The notes: generated from the sequence alone by a model not told the origin. DNA of 64,000 nt from Polytrichum commune (GCA_950295325.1 OX485806.1:23808001-23872000); one strand, 5' to 3'. Positions 12,101-24,472 are shown, numbered from the stretch's first letter. Program-made: numbers and translations.

Positions 12101-13534
12101 GTCGTGCTTGTGGTGAGTTGTCATGGTTAAGTACCTATTTGGGGTTGAGGTTTCGTGTATATTTGCCCCATAATGAACTTCTTCACATAGTAGTATGTAT
12201 CCCTATTGTGGGGCACTTTCAAATTCAAAAATAATGTAACCGTTGGACCATATCATGAATTGTCTCATCCAATGAGCAATTGCAACTCAAAAATATTTTC
12301 ATTGCAAGATTCAAAATTGCAATTGAGATGCAAAATTTACAAGATGTCTAAACTAAAAAGATTTTACTTCTCTTTGATTCAACAATTGCATAGACTCCTC
12401 AGTTTGTGCTAATTTATTGAACCAATAATGATGTCTATGCCATGTAGTGTGGTCACAGACCCTCGAGTTTACTGTGAAGTCATATGTGACCGGAATTTCA
12501 ACCAAATGCTATTTCAATGAATTTCTTTTCTCACGGGTCCTCACACATGATAAAAACATATAAAAATCAACGGTTGTGAGCGTTTAGAGTGCCATGGTCT
12601 CCCTGTTTTGTGTTAGGTCTACCTCTAAGAGATGGTTTTTGATAATAATGCAAGTGACCATGAAACATGGTTCATTCGATGTCATGCAGGAATCCATGTA
12701 GACTTGACATCCATCTTGCATTCACATACTCCGGTGGTCCCTCAAGTGTAGTGTGAAGCGAACTTGGACCGGCTCCGCCTTTTCCACCAATGAGAGTGCT
12801 TGAAGTGTAATGGTCACAGGCTCTCAGTCTCGTGTGTGAAAGTGGCCCTAAGCAAAACGTTCCTTAGGAAGCTCTTGGACCTTCAATCTACTTTTGGATT
12901 CTCCACCCCTCGTCGAACCTTCAAAAGACAACTAAAATCATAGGCACATTTTCTGTAATTCTAAACTATCACTTTTTCATTACCCTATATACACAATAAT
13001 ATCTAAAATTCACAGTCTACTACATTCTTTCTTTTAAAGTAGCACCCAAACCTTTACTACATACCTTATATTCTATGTGTATATATACATGTATGATTTG
13101 AGTTTAACTATATATGTACAATTTAATTCTAAAATTCATAATCTTTAGGAGAAACGAATACACACGAGCCCCTATGTTTTATTCCACGTGTTTCTCTAAT
13201 AGCACATTAACAATCAACCACCTTGAGCATTTCACATTCTTAAGAGGGGCTCCCATATACTCTCTCTATAAACACACTCAAGATATATTGCCCTTGCATA
13301 ATCTTGTCCAACATACATGGGAATCTATTTGTGGGAGATGTTGATCTAGGGAGAGCAAGCACTATATATATTCAAGAATGATGTGCAAGGGACTCATTCG
13401 GAATGTAAAGAAATCGAAGTACGTTTCTCTAAGAGGCAAGGATGTCACCTAAGATTCCGGTTGCATGAGTTTATCTTCCAATTGGTGAAATCATTCATGG
13501 TCAAAGTGTGACGGTAGAGAGATGTGCCACAATT
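9160..13534. other. Long stretch without a supportable gene
   Basis: The stretch contains a motif-rich patch at 9840-10500, two copies of the dispersed hairpin motif (10632-10677, 11170-11240), and at 12776-12852 a block that recurs at 33287-33358 (around GAGAGTGCTTGAAGTG and ATGGTCAC(A/G)GGCTCTCA). A segment after the 10.6-kb hairpin (about 10692-10746) also recurs after the 32.9-kb hairpin. No protein-like ORF with splice support was found. Confidence 0.5.
9840..10500. other. Cluster of GTGGCA / TGCCAC / CACGTG-like motifs
   Basis: Within about 650 bp the motif family TGGCA, GTGGCA, CCACGT or CACGTG occurs roughly every 25-40 bp on both strands, for example at GAATGCCACGAGTATG and GGATGCCACGTCTG. 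Neighbouring sequence lacks this density, although a smaller group lies at about 4785-4905. It may be an amplified transposon subrepeat that happens to carry G-box-like cores; no array with fixed period is evident. Confidence 0.4.
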
Positions 13535-14690
13535 AAATGTGTACCACGTATCATGTGTACCACTTTCCATTCATTGTAACATTTTATGTTAAGATAAAGG
13601 ATGTATATCATAAATATGAAAGCATGCTCATTTTTTGGAAAGGTACATACTACCAGAGGATGTGGCAACTTCTTAATAAACAAAGAGTGGAGACCTCAGA
13701 AAATTCGTCACCACACACTCCATGGTGCAATGTTATTCTTATGGGAATTCTTCACGGCTTCATCAACAAACATGCTTAGCCTTTTCTATCACATAGCCAT
13801 AGCTTCAACAAACCTCATCCAAATGTATACCAAGTATCATGTGTACCACTTTTGATTCAATGTAACTTTTAAAGTTAAGCTAAAGGAGGTACATCATAAA
13901 TATGAAATCATGCTCATTTTTTTTGCAAAGGTACATACTACCAGAGAACGTGGCAACTTCTTAATAAACAGAAGTGGAGACTTTAGAGAAATTGTCACCA
14001 CACACTCCATGAAGGAATATTATTATTTTGGGAATTCTTCATGACTTCATCAACAAACATGATTAGCCTTTTCTATCACATAGCCATCGCTTCAACAAAC
14101 CTCATCCAAATGTATACCAATTATCATCTATACCACTTTAAAATCAATGTAACTTTTAAAGTTGAGCTAAAGGAGGTACATCATAAATATGAAATCATGC
14201 CCATTTTTTTTGCAAAGGTACATACTACCAGAGAACGTGGCAACTTCTTAATAAACAGAAGTGGAGACTTTAGAGAAATTGTCACCACACACTCCATGAA
14301 GGAATATTATTCTTTTGGGAATTCTTCACGACTTCATCAACAAACATGATTAGCCTTTTCTATCACATAGCCATCGCTTCAACAAACCTCATCCAAATGT
14401 ATACCAATTATCATCTATACCACTTTAAAATCAATGTAACTTTTAAAGTTAAGCTAAAGGAGGTACATCATAAATATGAAATCATGCCCATTTTTTTGCA
14501 AAGGTACATACTGCCAGAGTACGTGGCAACTTCTTAATAAACAAAAAGTGGAGAGTTTAAAGAAACGGTCACCACGCACTCCAGGATGGAATGTTATTCT
14601 TATGGGGATTCTTCACAACTTCATCAACAAAACATGGTTAGCCTTTTCTATCACATAGTTGTAACTTCAACAAACCTCACAGTCTAGATG
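13535..14690 (+). repeat. Tandem array, four copies of a ~287-bp unit
   Basis: AAATGT followed by (G/A)TACCA and ATCAT(G/C)T(G/A)TACCACTTT begins copies at 13535, 13821, 14108 and 14395, so the periods are 286, 287 and 287 bp. Each copy also carries GCATGCTCATTTTTT-like sequence, GGTACATACT(A/G)CCAGAG, GTGGCAACTTCTTAATAAAC, CACACTCCA and TTCTATCACATAG. Copies 2 to 4 are closest to one another. Short ORFs restart in each copy, so they are by-products of the repeat. Confidence 0.9.
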
Positions 14691-14699
14691 TATTGAAAA

Positions 14700-15689
14700 C
14701 AAATATAATCTCCACTTCAATATTAGTGTGACCTACACTAGAGACCACTCATTTTATATAATAAGAAGTTAGGATACAAAAAGACTCTTGATTTGCAAGG
14801 ACATGTGCTCTCAAGAGCCCACCTTCCAAAAGAAAGGCACTACACATTATCAAACATCAAGAGGCTACCCTTGAGCAATTTAGGGCTCACGGGTTCAATT
14901 CATGTTGGTGAAAACATTGATGTTTTTTCCTTTACTTTTTTTCACTCTTTTTTCAAAACAAGGACAGAGGTGGAACGACTGGGTCAAAGAGGAGAGCTTT
15001 CCCAAAAGAAAGTGGTCCATGGATTGATATACGGACTTGGGAGGCGTGCACGTTCTCTCAACAAACTTCATTATAAAGGTGTGCAAGTGAAAAGTGAAAG
15101 CCATACTAATTAATAAGCTTGCATGACACAAGTACTTTCGGGAACTTATTTTGTCACATGCGATTCATGACCTTCGTTACAAAAAAGTGTCGGTGACTTT
15201 TAATTAAGGCTGGACCTTGGCACTTGGAGTGGTGTCCGGTGAGATTCTTGAGCATAATCGATCGAATTCCTACTCTTTCCGAGTCCGGCCGGGTTACATG
15301 TTGCGATCTTCAGTTTTCCTCTATACAGTTGAGGTATATTCCAAAAGATTCCTCTGAAACGATCGGTAATTTTCATGAAATCTTGATCTTCAATCGGTCA
15401 TTTCTCAACTCAGCTCGTGAAAAAGAAGAAGAAGAAGAAGAAGAAGAAATCCGGTCTCTGAAGGAGGCTGGAGTGAATAGAGTGTTTGTTCGTAAAACAT
15501 CCTTGGCCACACCCTAAGGCAATGGCGTTAAATGTAAAACTACTTCACCCTTTGCAAGGAGTAGACACTACATTAGTGACTAATTAACCATTACCAGTAA
15601 CCAGTAGTATGTGACCTCTAGTAGAGGTAGTTATCGTGGCACTGCTACGGGGGAGGGGTATATCGGGTTTGTAGGTGTTTAGGGTTTAG
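14700..15689. other. Non-genic stretch
   Basis: Contains R1 copy 2 (about 15230-15430), a GAA microsatellite at about 15423-15450 and a T-rich patch near 14928-14955. An ORF at 14793-15113 shows no recognisable domain and I do not call it a gene. Confidence 0.45.
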
Positions 15690-16064
15690 ACTATGCTAGA
15701 TTGTGTAGGTTTGTGATATGTTGTCTATTTTCTAGCCGCCTTTTTTGCACTGATATTGAATGTGCATATTGTATGGCAAATTTAAATGTATGTTTGATTT
15801 TCATGATAGGGAGTTTGAGTTTTGTTTCTAGTTCTTTCATTGATGGCATGGGGTGTGAGCTATGGCTCTTGCACTTGCGACTAAGACCATAAGTGGTGCT
15901 ACATTCCATCCTCTCACTGTGATACTGTTAATGAGCAATTGATATTTCGTGGTTTTTCTCGAGAGAGTTTATGCATAAAATATGTTGTTACAATATGTAA
16001 ATTCTATAAATTGTATGGTGAATTATGGTGTAGGGGCTTCTGGTGGCGGGTAATTGTATGGGTG

Positions 16065-16473
16065 CACGGGTAGATCACTCCATTGTCAAGTTGAACACCA
16101 CGTGCGGCCAAAAAAATCTTCTTTTGGTAAGTTGCACCACCAAAATGGGTCAAAATTTTATCAAAATTTTTTCATGAGTAGATATACAAAATACCTATGA
16201 CACAGTTAAAATTGGTAACTAAATTTGATTATTTGTTTTTTCCATAAAACATACCATTTCTAACTAGAATGACACAGAATCGAACTAAAACAATTACTAA
16301 AAATAAATAAAGATGACTAAAATTTTCAAAAAAGTATAAAAAAGATACTATCAATGGTTATGTATATGTAGAAAAAATATCATAAATTTTAAAATTATAT
16401 ATGACATGTAATATAGGGGTAGCAAACTTTGTCCGCACGGGTGTCAACTTGACAATGAAGTGACCTCCCCGTG
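16065..16473. mobile_element. 409-bp hAT-like MITE inserted in the LINE
   Basis: The ends are terminal inverted repeats of about 42 bp (16065-16107 and 16433-16473), both starting CACGGG and sharing CATTGTCAAGTTGA and CGTGCGG. An identical 8-bp target duplication, TATGGGTG, flanks it at 16057-16064 and 16474-16481. The LINE reading frame resumes on the far side: HPY is encoded at the duplication, and the LINE sequence continues with the FTIQFIEFTYCN region. The interior is AT-rich and noncoding. The 8-bp duplication points to the hAT superfamily. Confidence 0.85.
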
Positions 16474-17010
16474 TATGGGTGACATATGATGCACAATCTG
16501 TCATGTTTGAACATGGCGTTGCAATGGCACCTTTGGGTACCACATGTGTATGGCAATAGCCTTGTTGGTACTGTGTTTTCTTGAGGTAGTCCATTATATG
16601 TGCATGCGTTCATAAGTGTATAGTGTCTTGATATTTTGTTTGAAATGATAAGTTTGCGTATTTCCAAAACAACTTTGTTATGCCTTTTTGTTATTAGCAC
16701 ATGAATGTGTTGTTGTTTGCATTTAAGGAGTACATGTAACCATGTATTTGCATCTAATGAGTTACAGATAGGGCATGTATCTGATGAATACGCTTCTCTA
16801 CCAAAGAAGAGTTGTTTCCGAGCATGTCCCATATTTTGTCCAATTCGGAATTTTATTAGGCACGTATTTTGTCTATCTGCAATGGTAGGGTTTTTCCAGA
16901 AGTCATTTGATAATACCTTGTCGATATCTTTGTTGTCGAGCCATTTATGTAATTGGTGTGTTTGGTTTGCTATAATTTATAGGTTATGCCTCTTATCATA
17001 TTTAAGGACC

Positions 17011-17326
17011 TATTTACCAAGGTGTCGAATGGGGCCTTTCTTTGGTGTTTCTTGCATTGAGTGTCACCAATCTTTTTGGAGGTAGTATGGTGTGGGGTGT
17101 GCATGTTTGTATGTTGCTATGGTGTCTCTATGGTCTAGTTCACAACCCAATTTGGCTAGTGTGTATGCTATTTACCAAGGTGTCGAATGGGGCCTTTCTT
17201 TGGTGTTTCTTGCATTGAGTGTCACCAATCTTTTTGGAGGTAGTATGGTGTGGGGTGTGCATGTTTGTATGTTGCTATGGTGTCTCTATGGTCTAGTTCA
17301 CAACCCAATTTGGCTAGTGTGTATGC
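17011..17326. repeat. Perfect 158-bp tandem duplication inside the LINE
   Basis: 17011-17168 and 17169-17326 appear identical base for base (both start TATTTACCAAGGTGTCGAAT and end CTAGTGTGTATGC). The unit covers the end of the RNase H domain, including the AKLGCEL segment. As 158 is not a multiple of three, the copy shifts the frame. Complete identity implies a recent event, or an assembly artefact. Confidence 0.9.
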
Positions 17327-17760
17327 TTGTTCGTTGTCATTTATGTTCACGTGGGCTTTGACTTTATGGAGTGTGATGGTTTGTGTGCGGGATTGTAGCA
17401 TTCGATCATAGATTTGAGTATATTTTTATTTGGGTGACTGTTATGCAAGGTTGGGTGTTTAATTCAAATGTGTATTTGTTAGGTATAGGACATTGAGGTA
17501 GTCCGTGAAGATATGCGTTGGTTCATCACGGTATGTAGTGGCGAGGAGGTGGAGGGTGTGGTGTATACCCATCATTTCTGCTCGTAGTATGTTTTGTAGT
17601 CCTGGTAACCTTTATGCGATCCTTAGGTTTTTAACGGGGTTGTATATGCCATATCATGTTTTTTCTCGTTTCCACTATTCTTGAGTTGTTTCTTTAGGCG
17701 GTTTGAATGACTCGTATGTGTAATAACAAAATTATGGTTGGTATTTGAGGGGTAGACATT

Positions 17761-18269
17761 TATCTAGATTGGTGATTAGTGGGGTATCAATGGTTTGGGT
17801 GGTAGGTGGGTGGGTATATGAGTTTAGACCATTTTGTACTACAATTTACTGGGGTGTTTATTGGTGTAGGTGGTGTAATTTTGGTGAACATTGCGAGTAT
17901 TTTTTGGTGAACACAACTGGTTCACTTGTAATGAGCAGACGTTCTCCTCTTTCATTCACATTCCTCTTTCCACAAGAATAATACAAGCATGAGTGCATAT
18001 GAGACACCAATATTGAGAACTTTCAACCTTTGTACATTACAAAAGCTTTACAACTTAATCACAATATTTTGATTGCTATGAGCTCGAACCACCTGACCAT
18101 AGAAGAGACAAAAGATCCTCTCTCTTCTCCCCCGAGCTCCCTTTAACGCCAAAACACTATTTCTCATATCATAAAAGTCTTCTATCCATAGCTCTATCTT
18201 TGGTGCATTCATCTTGTCTTCTAGTTGGAACTACTAGGATCTTCACCCAACCCCCAAATTTCCTTGGAC
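17761..18269. other. Non-genic stretch upstream of the LINE fragment
   Basis: On the minus strand this could be the start of the LINE RNase H region, but no recognisable motif remains above about 17760. From 18000 to 18269 I see nothing further. Confidence 0.4.
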
Positions 18270-19065
18270 ACTGCTCCCACACGCCCCGGGCTAGATCACA
18301 TCTCTCATTTAGCTGGGCCCCGCCCCTCCCACGCCTCCTTCACTGCCCAATCTTCCTACTCGCACCTGTGTGGGAACTCCTCCTCGTTGGGTACTAATGT
18401 GACAACACCTGGTTAAGTTTACAAAAATTCAAGGTTGACATCACTATCATTATTCCCAAGTTAATCGATGAAGCTCCATCACATGCCAAAAGGACCTTGA
18501 TGGCTTAAGTGACATGGTATTGTCACATTGGTTCCCAACGAGGAGGAGTTCCCACACATGTGCGGGCACGAAGACCAGGAAGTAAAGGACAAGGCTAGCA
18601 CTGCGAGGTTTTTTACAATCGATTTTTTTTTTTTTGTTTAAAAAAAAAAAAAACCCAATCATATGAAATCCAACAAAATCAGGGTTATTAGGTTGCAAAT
18701 AAGACGAGATTAATAAATTATAAGGCACTGCTGAGAGTCGAGTGACAACTAACCATGATGAGTGGTGACTAGGCCTACACAGTAGCCCGAGTTAGGGGAT
18801 GTCATCCCCAAAGTCCAAATGCCATTGATCCATCATAAGTTGATAATTGCCGGCTAGAATACATACGGCAACATCTCAAATAAAACCATGGTTTTTTTCA
18901 CAAAAATTGAATTTCTTGCATTAAAACCAAAAGCTCAATGCATCGGCCAGATAATAATAATAATAATAATAATAGGGTGTTTTTTCCACCCTTGGTGAAG
19001 GAGGGAGGCGTGGGGCCGAGCCGAATGAAGACGTGATCTAGCCCGGGCCCTCCCACACTCACTAA
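18270..19065. repeat. Nested foldback (inverted repeat) structure
   Basis: Two inverted-repeat pairs are visible. The outer arms (about 18270-18345 and 18985-19065) share GGGCTAGATCAC with its complement plus CACGCCTCC and TTCAC blocks. The inner arms (about 18355-18410 and 18500-18565) share GTGTGGGAACTCCTCCTCG and AATGTGACAA, with a spacer of about 90 bp. Between them lie a poly-T/poly-A block (about 18625-18655) and, near the right outer arm, an AAT microsatellite (18954-18974). It could be a foldback transposon or a transcribed hairpin. Confidence 0.65.
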
Positions 19066-19563
19066 CATTAGCCCTCCCTCACTAATTGGGATGGATCAGG
19101 GCAGTGTAGTTTCTGTGAACCTCCCCAGCAGGTGCGATCCGATCCCATGTGGGGCCCACGGAAGTAGGTGTGTATTGGGGCCCACAAATAAAGTACGGTA
19201 CACAAAACACAACAAGGCTAGTTCCCAGGAGGCCAGACGGTGGGGCCCAGCATGCATGCACTTAGGCCGATACACAGTTCAAGTTCAACACCAACAGTCC
19301 ATCTAGTGATTCCATTGTATATAGCCTATACTATAATAAAAGCTATTGTAATTTCAAATCCCAAGTGCCGCCGACTCCACCCACACCCAGCATGGATGGA
19401 TGTTTTTAATATGCACAACCTCTCCTAATTAAACGGTCATCAATTCTCCCATGCATGGGTTTGTAATGTGGGGTCAGCCAACAACCAACAATGGATGATT
19501 TTCATCCCTCCCACATGGATTTCATCGTCCTTTGCCTAAGGCGGCAAATGTGGTACACACTAA

Positions 19564-19670
19564 GGGTTAACGTTTCCATGTAGGCCGCTCGCCCACCAGA
19601 TGTTTAGTTGGGATGTATAGTTCAACTAGAATCTGGTGGGCGAGCAGCTTACGTACATGAGAACTAACCC
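19564..19670. mobile_element. 107-bp hairpin: Tourist-like mini-MITE or miRNA-like foldback
   Basis: The two arms are complementary over nearly the whole length: a perfect 15-bp block GCTCGCCCACCAGAT pairs with ATCTGGTGGGCGAGC, further pairing occurs at TAGTTG, ATGTA and the terminal GGGTTA/TAACCC, and a loop of about 10-15 nt lies near 19606-19620. TAA flanks both ends (19561-19563 and 19671-19673), the target duplication expected of PIF/Harbinger (Tourist) elements, whose ends often start GGG. The size and bulge pattern would also fit a plant miRNA precursor. Confidence 0.6.
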
Positions 19671-19673
19671 TAA

Positions 19674-22600
19674 TTATCCAAATCTGGAGTTAATGCAGTG
19701 TTGTAACTGTGTATTGAGAATGTAATATTTTACCATTGAGATGGTGACAATCGTTGGAGTGATGAAGCCACGTATAGATGATGTTGTAAACATCTCATTA
19801 AGAGATGGAGATTGTTCATCTAGAAGTAGGCAATTGCATCCATAGAAAACGAGATGGTACTCAGTTTTTGTTTGAAGGTACTGCGATTTGCCTTTCTCGC
19901 CTGAACAAATAGGGTTGGTAGGTAGTGAAGATCACGAAGGGTCTAGCTTCCATGCAAAGTGGTCACAATAATTCTTCTCGTGACAATATTTAGTCGAGTT
20001 TGTATGTTGGGTGGAATGAGATGTATTTCATTTGGAGTAAGTCTATTTTGTTTACTCTCATAGCATAGCATTGGCAAATTAGACGGGAAAACTCGGGTGA
20101 AGCAATGTATTGATACTATTAGAATGGAATGGTTGACAACAATTGAATAATGTTGTGCTTATGCCTAACATAGATGTTGTTCAAACCAATACCTACCCCA
20201 AGATATTGCACAAAAGGTATACATTCTATTGATTTAAACAATGCCCACCAATTTAGCATCAAGATTCCATCTTGGTTTTAGGTAATCTACTAACAAAAAA
20301 TTTTATCCCTTCTAAATTTTGGGTATGGAATTCAAACAAAACATACTTTGGGTGCACATGCTAGAATCCTATGTCAATTGTTGATGTCAATTATTTGAAA
20401 TTTTAATATCCAATAACACTAGTATATATATATATATGTGTGCTCAATGCTTGAAGTGATGTATTTAACACCATCTACCTTGCATACAGACATGGATGAG
20501 TTGTTACCAAACCTTGGTCTCAACTTTGGGAACGTGCCAAGTTTCAAGGCTAAAAACCTTGTCAATCTCACAAAGCCATATGATTTTAAACGCAATTCCT
20601 TGGATGAGATGCCAAATGCTATATATATACATAAAATTCTATGTTTATGTTTCTATGCAATTAACACCGCCTAATCACATCATTCTAACATTGTAATTTT
20701 TTGATGTTATTTATCATGGTATATGAGCCATCATGTTCGGGATCATAATGTGGGTGCACCCGCATTGTAGTACATCAAGGTTCCAATAAATATATGATGA
20801 TATATGCTTCAAATCTTGCTCAATTTCCACAACAAAATATTTTTGTTGTAGAGCTTCCTCATGTTAAAAGCTACCAAAACTGCCTCCAACTCTTAGCCAT
20901 TTGGCTGCAACGACACATCCAAAGATGAAATGTACATATCTTCAAGAAACACGTACATGTCGATTTTTGATGTTTTCTCCCTCGATTGTTGGACTTGAGA
21001 AGTGAGTTTATGCTCTTTTTGTTCACATTCTTGGTTGCTTTTAAGTAATACCTTGTTGACAAGTAGGAGGTAAAGAATGGAAACATATGATGGGTGGAAG
21101 ATTTACATGTAACTAAACAAAATATTGTATTTAGTGTCATATGGTATCTTGTGTCACTATGGTAACTCTTCTAATGACACTCCTTATGAATAAATATTGT
21201 CATCAAAATTTACTTTCAGGTCATACCCTTTTGGTAAAATCCACATATTAATAGATACGTAATGAGTTACCGTCACTGATGATTGAAATTTTGATGAAAT
21301 ATCATTTAGTAAGTAACAGTAATCGCAACGTTGTAAATCATTCATGCACAAATGTTTCTATAAGGAAAGACAAATAATATTATGTTTACATTTATTGTTG
21401 GTGACACTAGCTACGTGGGCAATTTACAATTAGTATTGAGCAAGACAAAATAGAGTTGGTGACACTAAATGCAATATTTTAGTGGAGTGTTGCACATTTT
21501 TTTCAGGCATGATGGTATACGACATGGACCACACTATAGGGATGTAAAGGGTATGTCACACTATACATATGCCCACAAGTTTTACCATAATCAATGTATT
21601 GAAAAATGTCTATCATGATAACTTTGTCCTTATTTCACCCTTTCAAATCTTAATGCATTCTTTATGATAGACAATGTCACTGGCTTGATAGACTTAAGTA
21701 TCATACACCAAAGTTTATGTATAGGTTACAATAAAAATGAAGGTGTAATGTAAGAATACATATCCAAATATAACATCACCAAACGAGAGTTCGTGGAACC
21801 ATTTGATACAATGGTTGATTCTAGATATAACCATAATAACATATACATTATTTCTATATGTTTTCATCCTTCTACATGGTACTTTTCACAAAAACTCATA
21901 AACTTTTGCTGTATGCCTCTTGTTAATTGGCGGGCTTTCATTCCCATAGTACCCACCATTTGAGAGGCATGGTATTATGACGTGACCAAGGCATTACACA
22001 AGCATAAAACGAGCCAATTCTAAAAACGACTCTAGGGTTTAAGTAATGCAAAGCTATGGAGGTTGGGTTTTCCTAGAAATGAAGGGCCCAATGCCTCGGG
22101 CTCCTGCCCTTGGAAAACCCTCCTCTTAGGGCTCTACTTTATTTACAAGTGAAATCTTTAAATAGGGTCGATGATAAAGATTATTTGATATCAATCCCTC
22201 CACTAGCATAATCCCTTGTAAGAAGGTGACAATGCAATCGATTTACTAGTACTACATTGTTGCAATTACAACATTTGGAGTACAATACATGAGCCACATG
22301 GCCAAATTCAAATCAAATTTATGTATTGGAATGCACCTATGGGATGCCCTCCTTGTCACCCACTATACATTACCCATGGTTGAGATAAATCTTAGAAAAT
22401 GGTTATGAAAACTAGGTAACTTTTGAGGGTTAAGAGGCTTGAGGGGGGGCGGGGGGTGGGCACAAACTTGCCACCTATAGGTTTGTGGCTGGCTTGATTT
22501 AGGGTCTTTGACCTCAATTCATGGGTTTATTTGGCTAAAACAAGCGAAACCTACATAGTAATTAACATTTTCACCCTCCCTTTGGTGGAGTTGACTTGAA

Positions 22601-24470
22601 AATTATCGCATATGATTGTACCTCTCATTGATGCGACATAAAAACTTTGAATTAGTTATATTGAAACCATAATTACCCTTAAAGACTCCCCAATTAGTCT
22701 TGTCCCAATTATTTGACAAAAAAAACTTATAGGGAGTCAAGTGTTTTGTGTTGGATGAACGAGAGATGAATCACTTGTATAGAATAACTCCCCCCCACCC
22801 ACCCTAGTAAGTGCCATCCCCTCTAAAACATTACCCGATTACCTGACACAACCATATGAATGCCATCCCCTCTAAACCCTCCGATTGTGGAGATCTACGG
22901 CTTAGATTAAGGCGGAGAAGGGGCAGAGGCTATGTAATGGTAGAGGAAGTCGTTCCTCAACCCCATTCTTGAAGTGCAACCTCCCTCTTTCCCCAACCCT
23001 GGACTGGAAACCCTCAAACACCAAGTGGCTATGAATATTTGGTGTCCAATTGAGTCGGTTGGGTGGCTGGTTCCCGGAGGTGCCCGGAATCAAGGAGCAA
23101 CAGGGCCCTCCTTCCATGTGCCTTCCGCCTCCAACGCGTAGGTTCACATGACCACCACCTTCCTTGGATTCCACACCAACCCGGCTGTTCGCAAAACTGC
23201 CGACCATCACCGTGGATAACTTAAGACTGCCGCATCTGTAAAACAGCCTCTAAAATAACTTACTCTTACTCTTACTCTTACTCTCCTCCACGCCCTCAGT
23301 TCTGAGTCTTAATGTCCAGCACGCCCTCAAGTCCACCGGCGCTGCTTACAAATCTCTTCTCAATGTCAATCTCATAAGCGCGTCTGCGTAGACATGTAGC
23401 ATGTAGAATATTGTCAACGCCCCCTTTCATTCAATCAGCGTACATCTAATCTACAGTATGTTATACACAACATCAGGAGTTCGTTATAAGTTACTGGTAC
23501 TGTTATAAGTGTGGCGGTTGTGGGTAGCTAGGGGCTTGTCATTTGATTATGATGCAATATTTATGATTAAATTATTAAGTTCACAACGAACTGACACAGG
23601 GTTGCTGAGAGATGTAAGAAGAGTGCGCCGTTGGTGATGAGAAGGCGGTGAAGAAGCCTGTACGAAGGGGAGGTCAATGTGTGGAGATCGGCTTATCTTT
23701 AAGAGTGCAGAGGAGTACAGTAGTAAGTAGTACTGAAGTGAAGATTTTTTCAACTGAAGATGTGTAAGTTAGCAGTGGTTGTGGAGCTTTAGCTTAAGGC
23801 GGAGTTGATGAGTTCGAGTACTACTGTGGTGGTATTTGCTGAGTGGAATTTGGTTTAGCAACTAGGTGGGGGTAGGTCTGTTGGATGGGATCTGGATGAG
23901 GCTGTTGCGGCGGTGGGAACTAGGCGCGGTCGAGTTCGAGGTTCCGGTCCCAATTGATATAATTGTCGTCCGGAAGGTTTTGCTGTATGTAGTCAGACTG
24001 TGCCAGCCTTGCACGTGAGTTCTGTACTTGATTGATTGGCGAGCAGGTCGAGTTAGACCGGCTCCGAAGTTGCTGCTGTTCCTGTCTTTTTGGATCGCGG
24101 AGCTTTGAAGAAGCGATGCTGGTGAATAGTGATATCGTTTGTGCGAAGTGTTGATTGATGCTGATTAACGCACTTCTGCCAGCTGTTCGCTGTTTAGGTA
24201 CATGTGTGTCTGCGAGGTTAATGTAACGGTGGAGCCGATGTGCGCAGTCGAAGAAACGGATCACTTCGCTTTCGACGCAAGCGAAGACTCGGACTCCGTG
24301 GTTTTAAAGTGCGGCAAACTATTGTGCACCGCTCTTTGCACCTTCGCCAGTGGTTGCATTGTGCATTTACTCGGGGGTTCCTTCACCCGGGGGGGCGCTT
24401 TGGCGTATTAGTGTTGCATGCACGGACATCGTGCCCTCTGGAGAGCATTAGATATATGCAGCTGAGGCCT
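19674..24470. other. Long stretch without a supportable gene
   Basis: AT-rich sequence with no exon chain I can defend. A CTTACT-type microsatellite lies at 23259-23284. From about 23250 the GC content rises towards the exostosin gene, and this part may contain its promoter and leader. An ORF on the minus strand at 22902-23210 shows no recognisable domain. Confidence 0.45.
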
Positions 24471-24472
24471 TG

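Larger units (their letters stand above)
15690..17760 (-). mobile_element. LINE retrotransposon remnant: RNase H, zinc-binding motif and 3' coding region
   Basis: Reading the minus strand downwards from about 17760 gives a decayed RNase H domain: a YESFKPPK remnant of the first motif, LPGLQNILRAEMMGIHHTLH, IFTDYLNVLYL, then TLHKVKAHVNI and LAKLGCELDHRD. This is followed by the zinc-binding RT-associated region (CPIC...WLHVLLKC...TKRHN, about 16650-16790), RLLPYTCGTQRCHCN, FTIQFIEFTYCN and, near 15690-15850, SMKELETKLKLP. Several stops and frameshifts (for example near 17460) show it is dead. The reverse transcriptase and 5' part are missing. It is interrupted by a MITE at 16065-16473 and contains a tandem duplication at 17011-17326. 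Family order agrees with plant LINE elements that carry RNase H. Confidence 0.85.

Noticed and set aside
14793-15113. 106-residue ORF and a tRNA-like GGTTCAATTC near 14893 (possible SINE)
   Set aside because: A weak B-box-like string occurs but no convincing A box at the right distance, no tRNA fold, and no second copy in the window; the ORF has no recognisable domain.
16395-16832. 145-residue ORF as an intact protein
   Set aside because: It runs from the LINE zinc-binding region into the MITE end, so the C-terminal part is MITE sequence and not a real protein.
22902-23210. 102-residue minus-strand ORF
   Set aside because: Low-complexity Gly/Arg/Val composition and no family pattern; GC-rich sequence gives long frames by chance.
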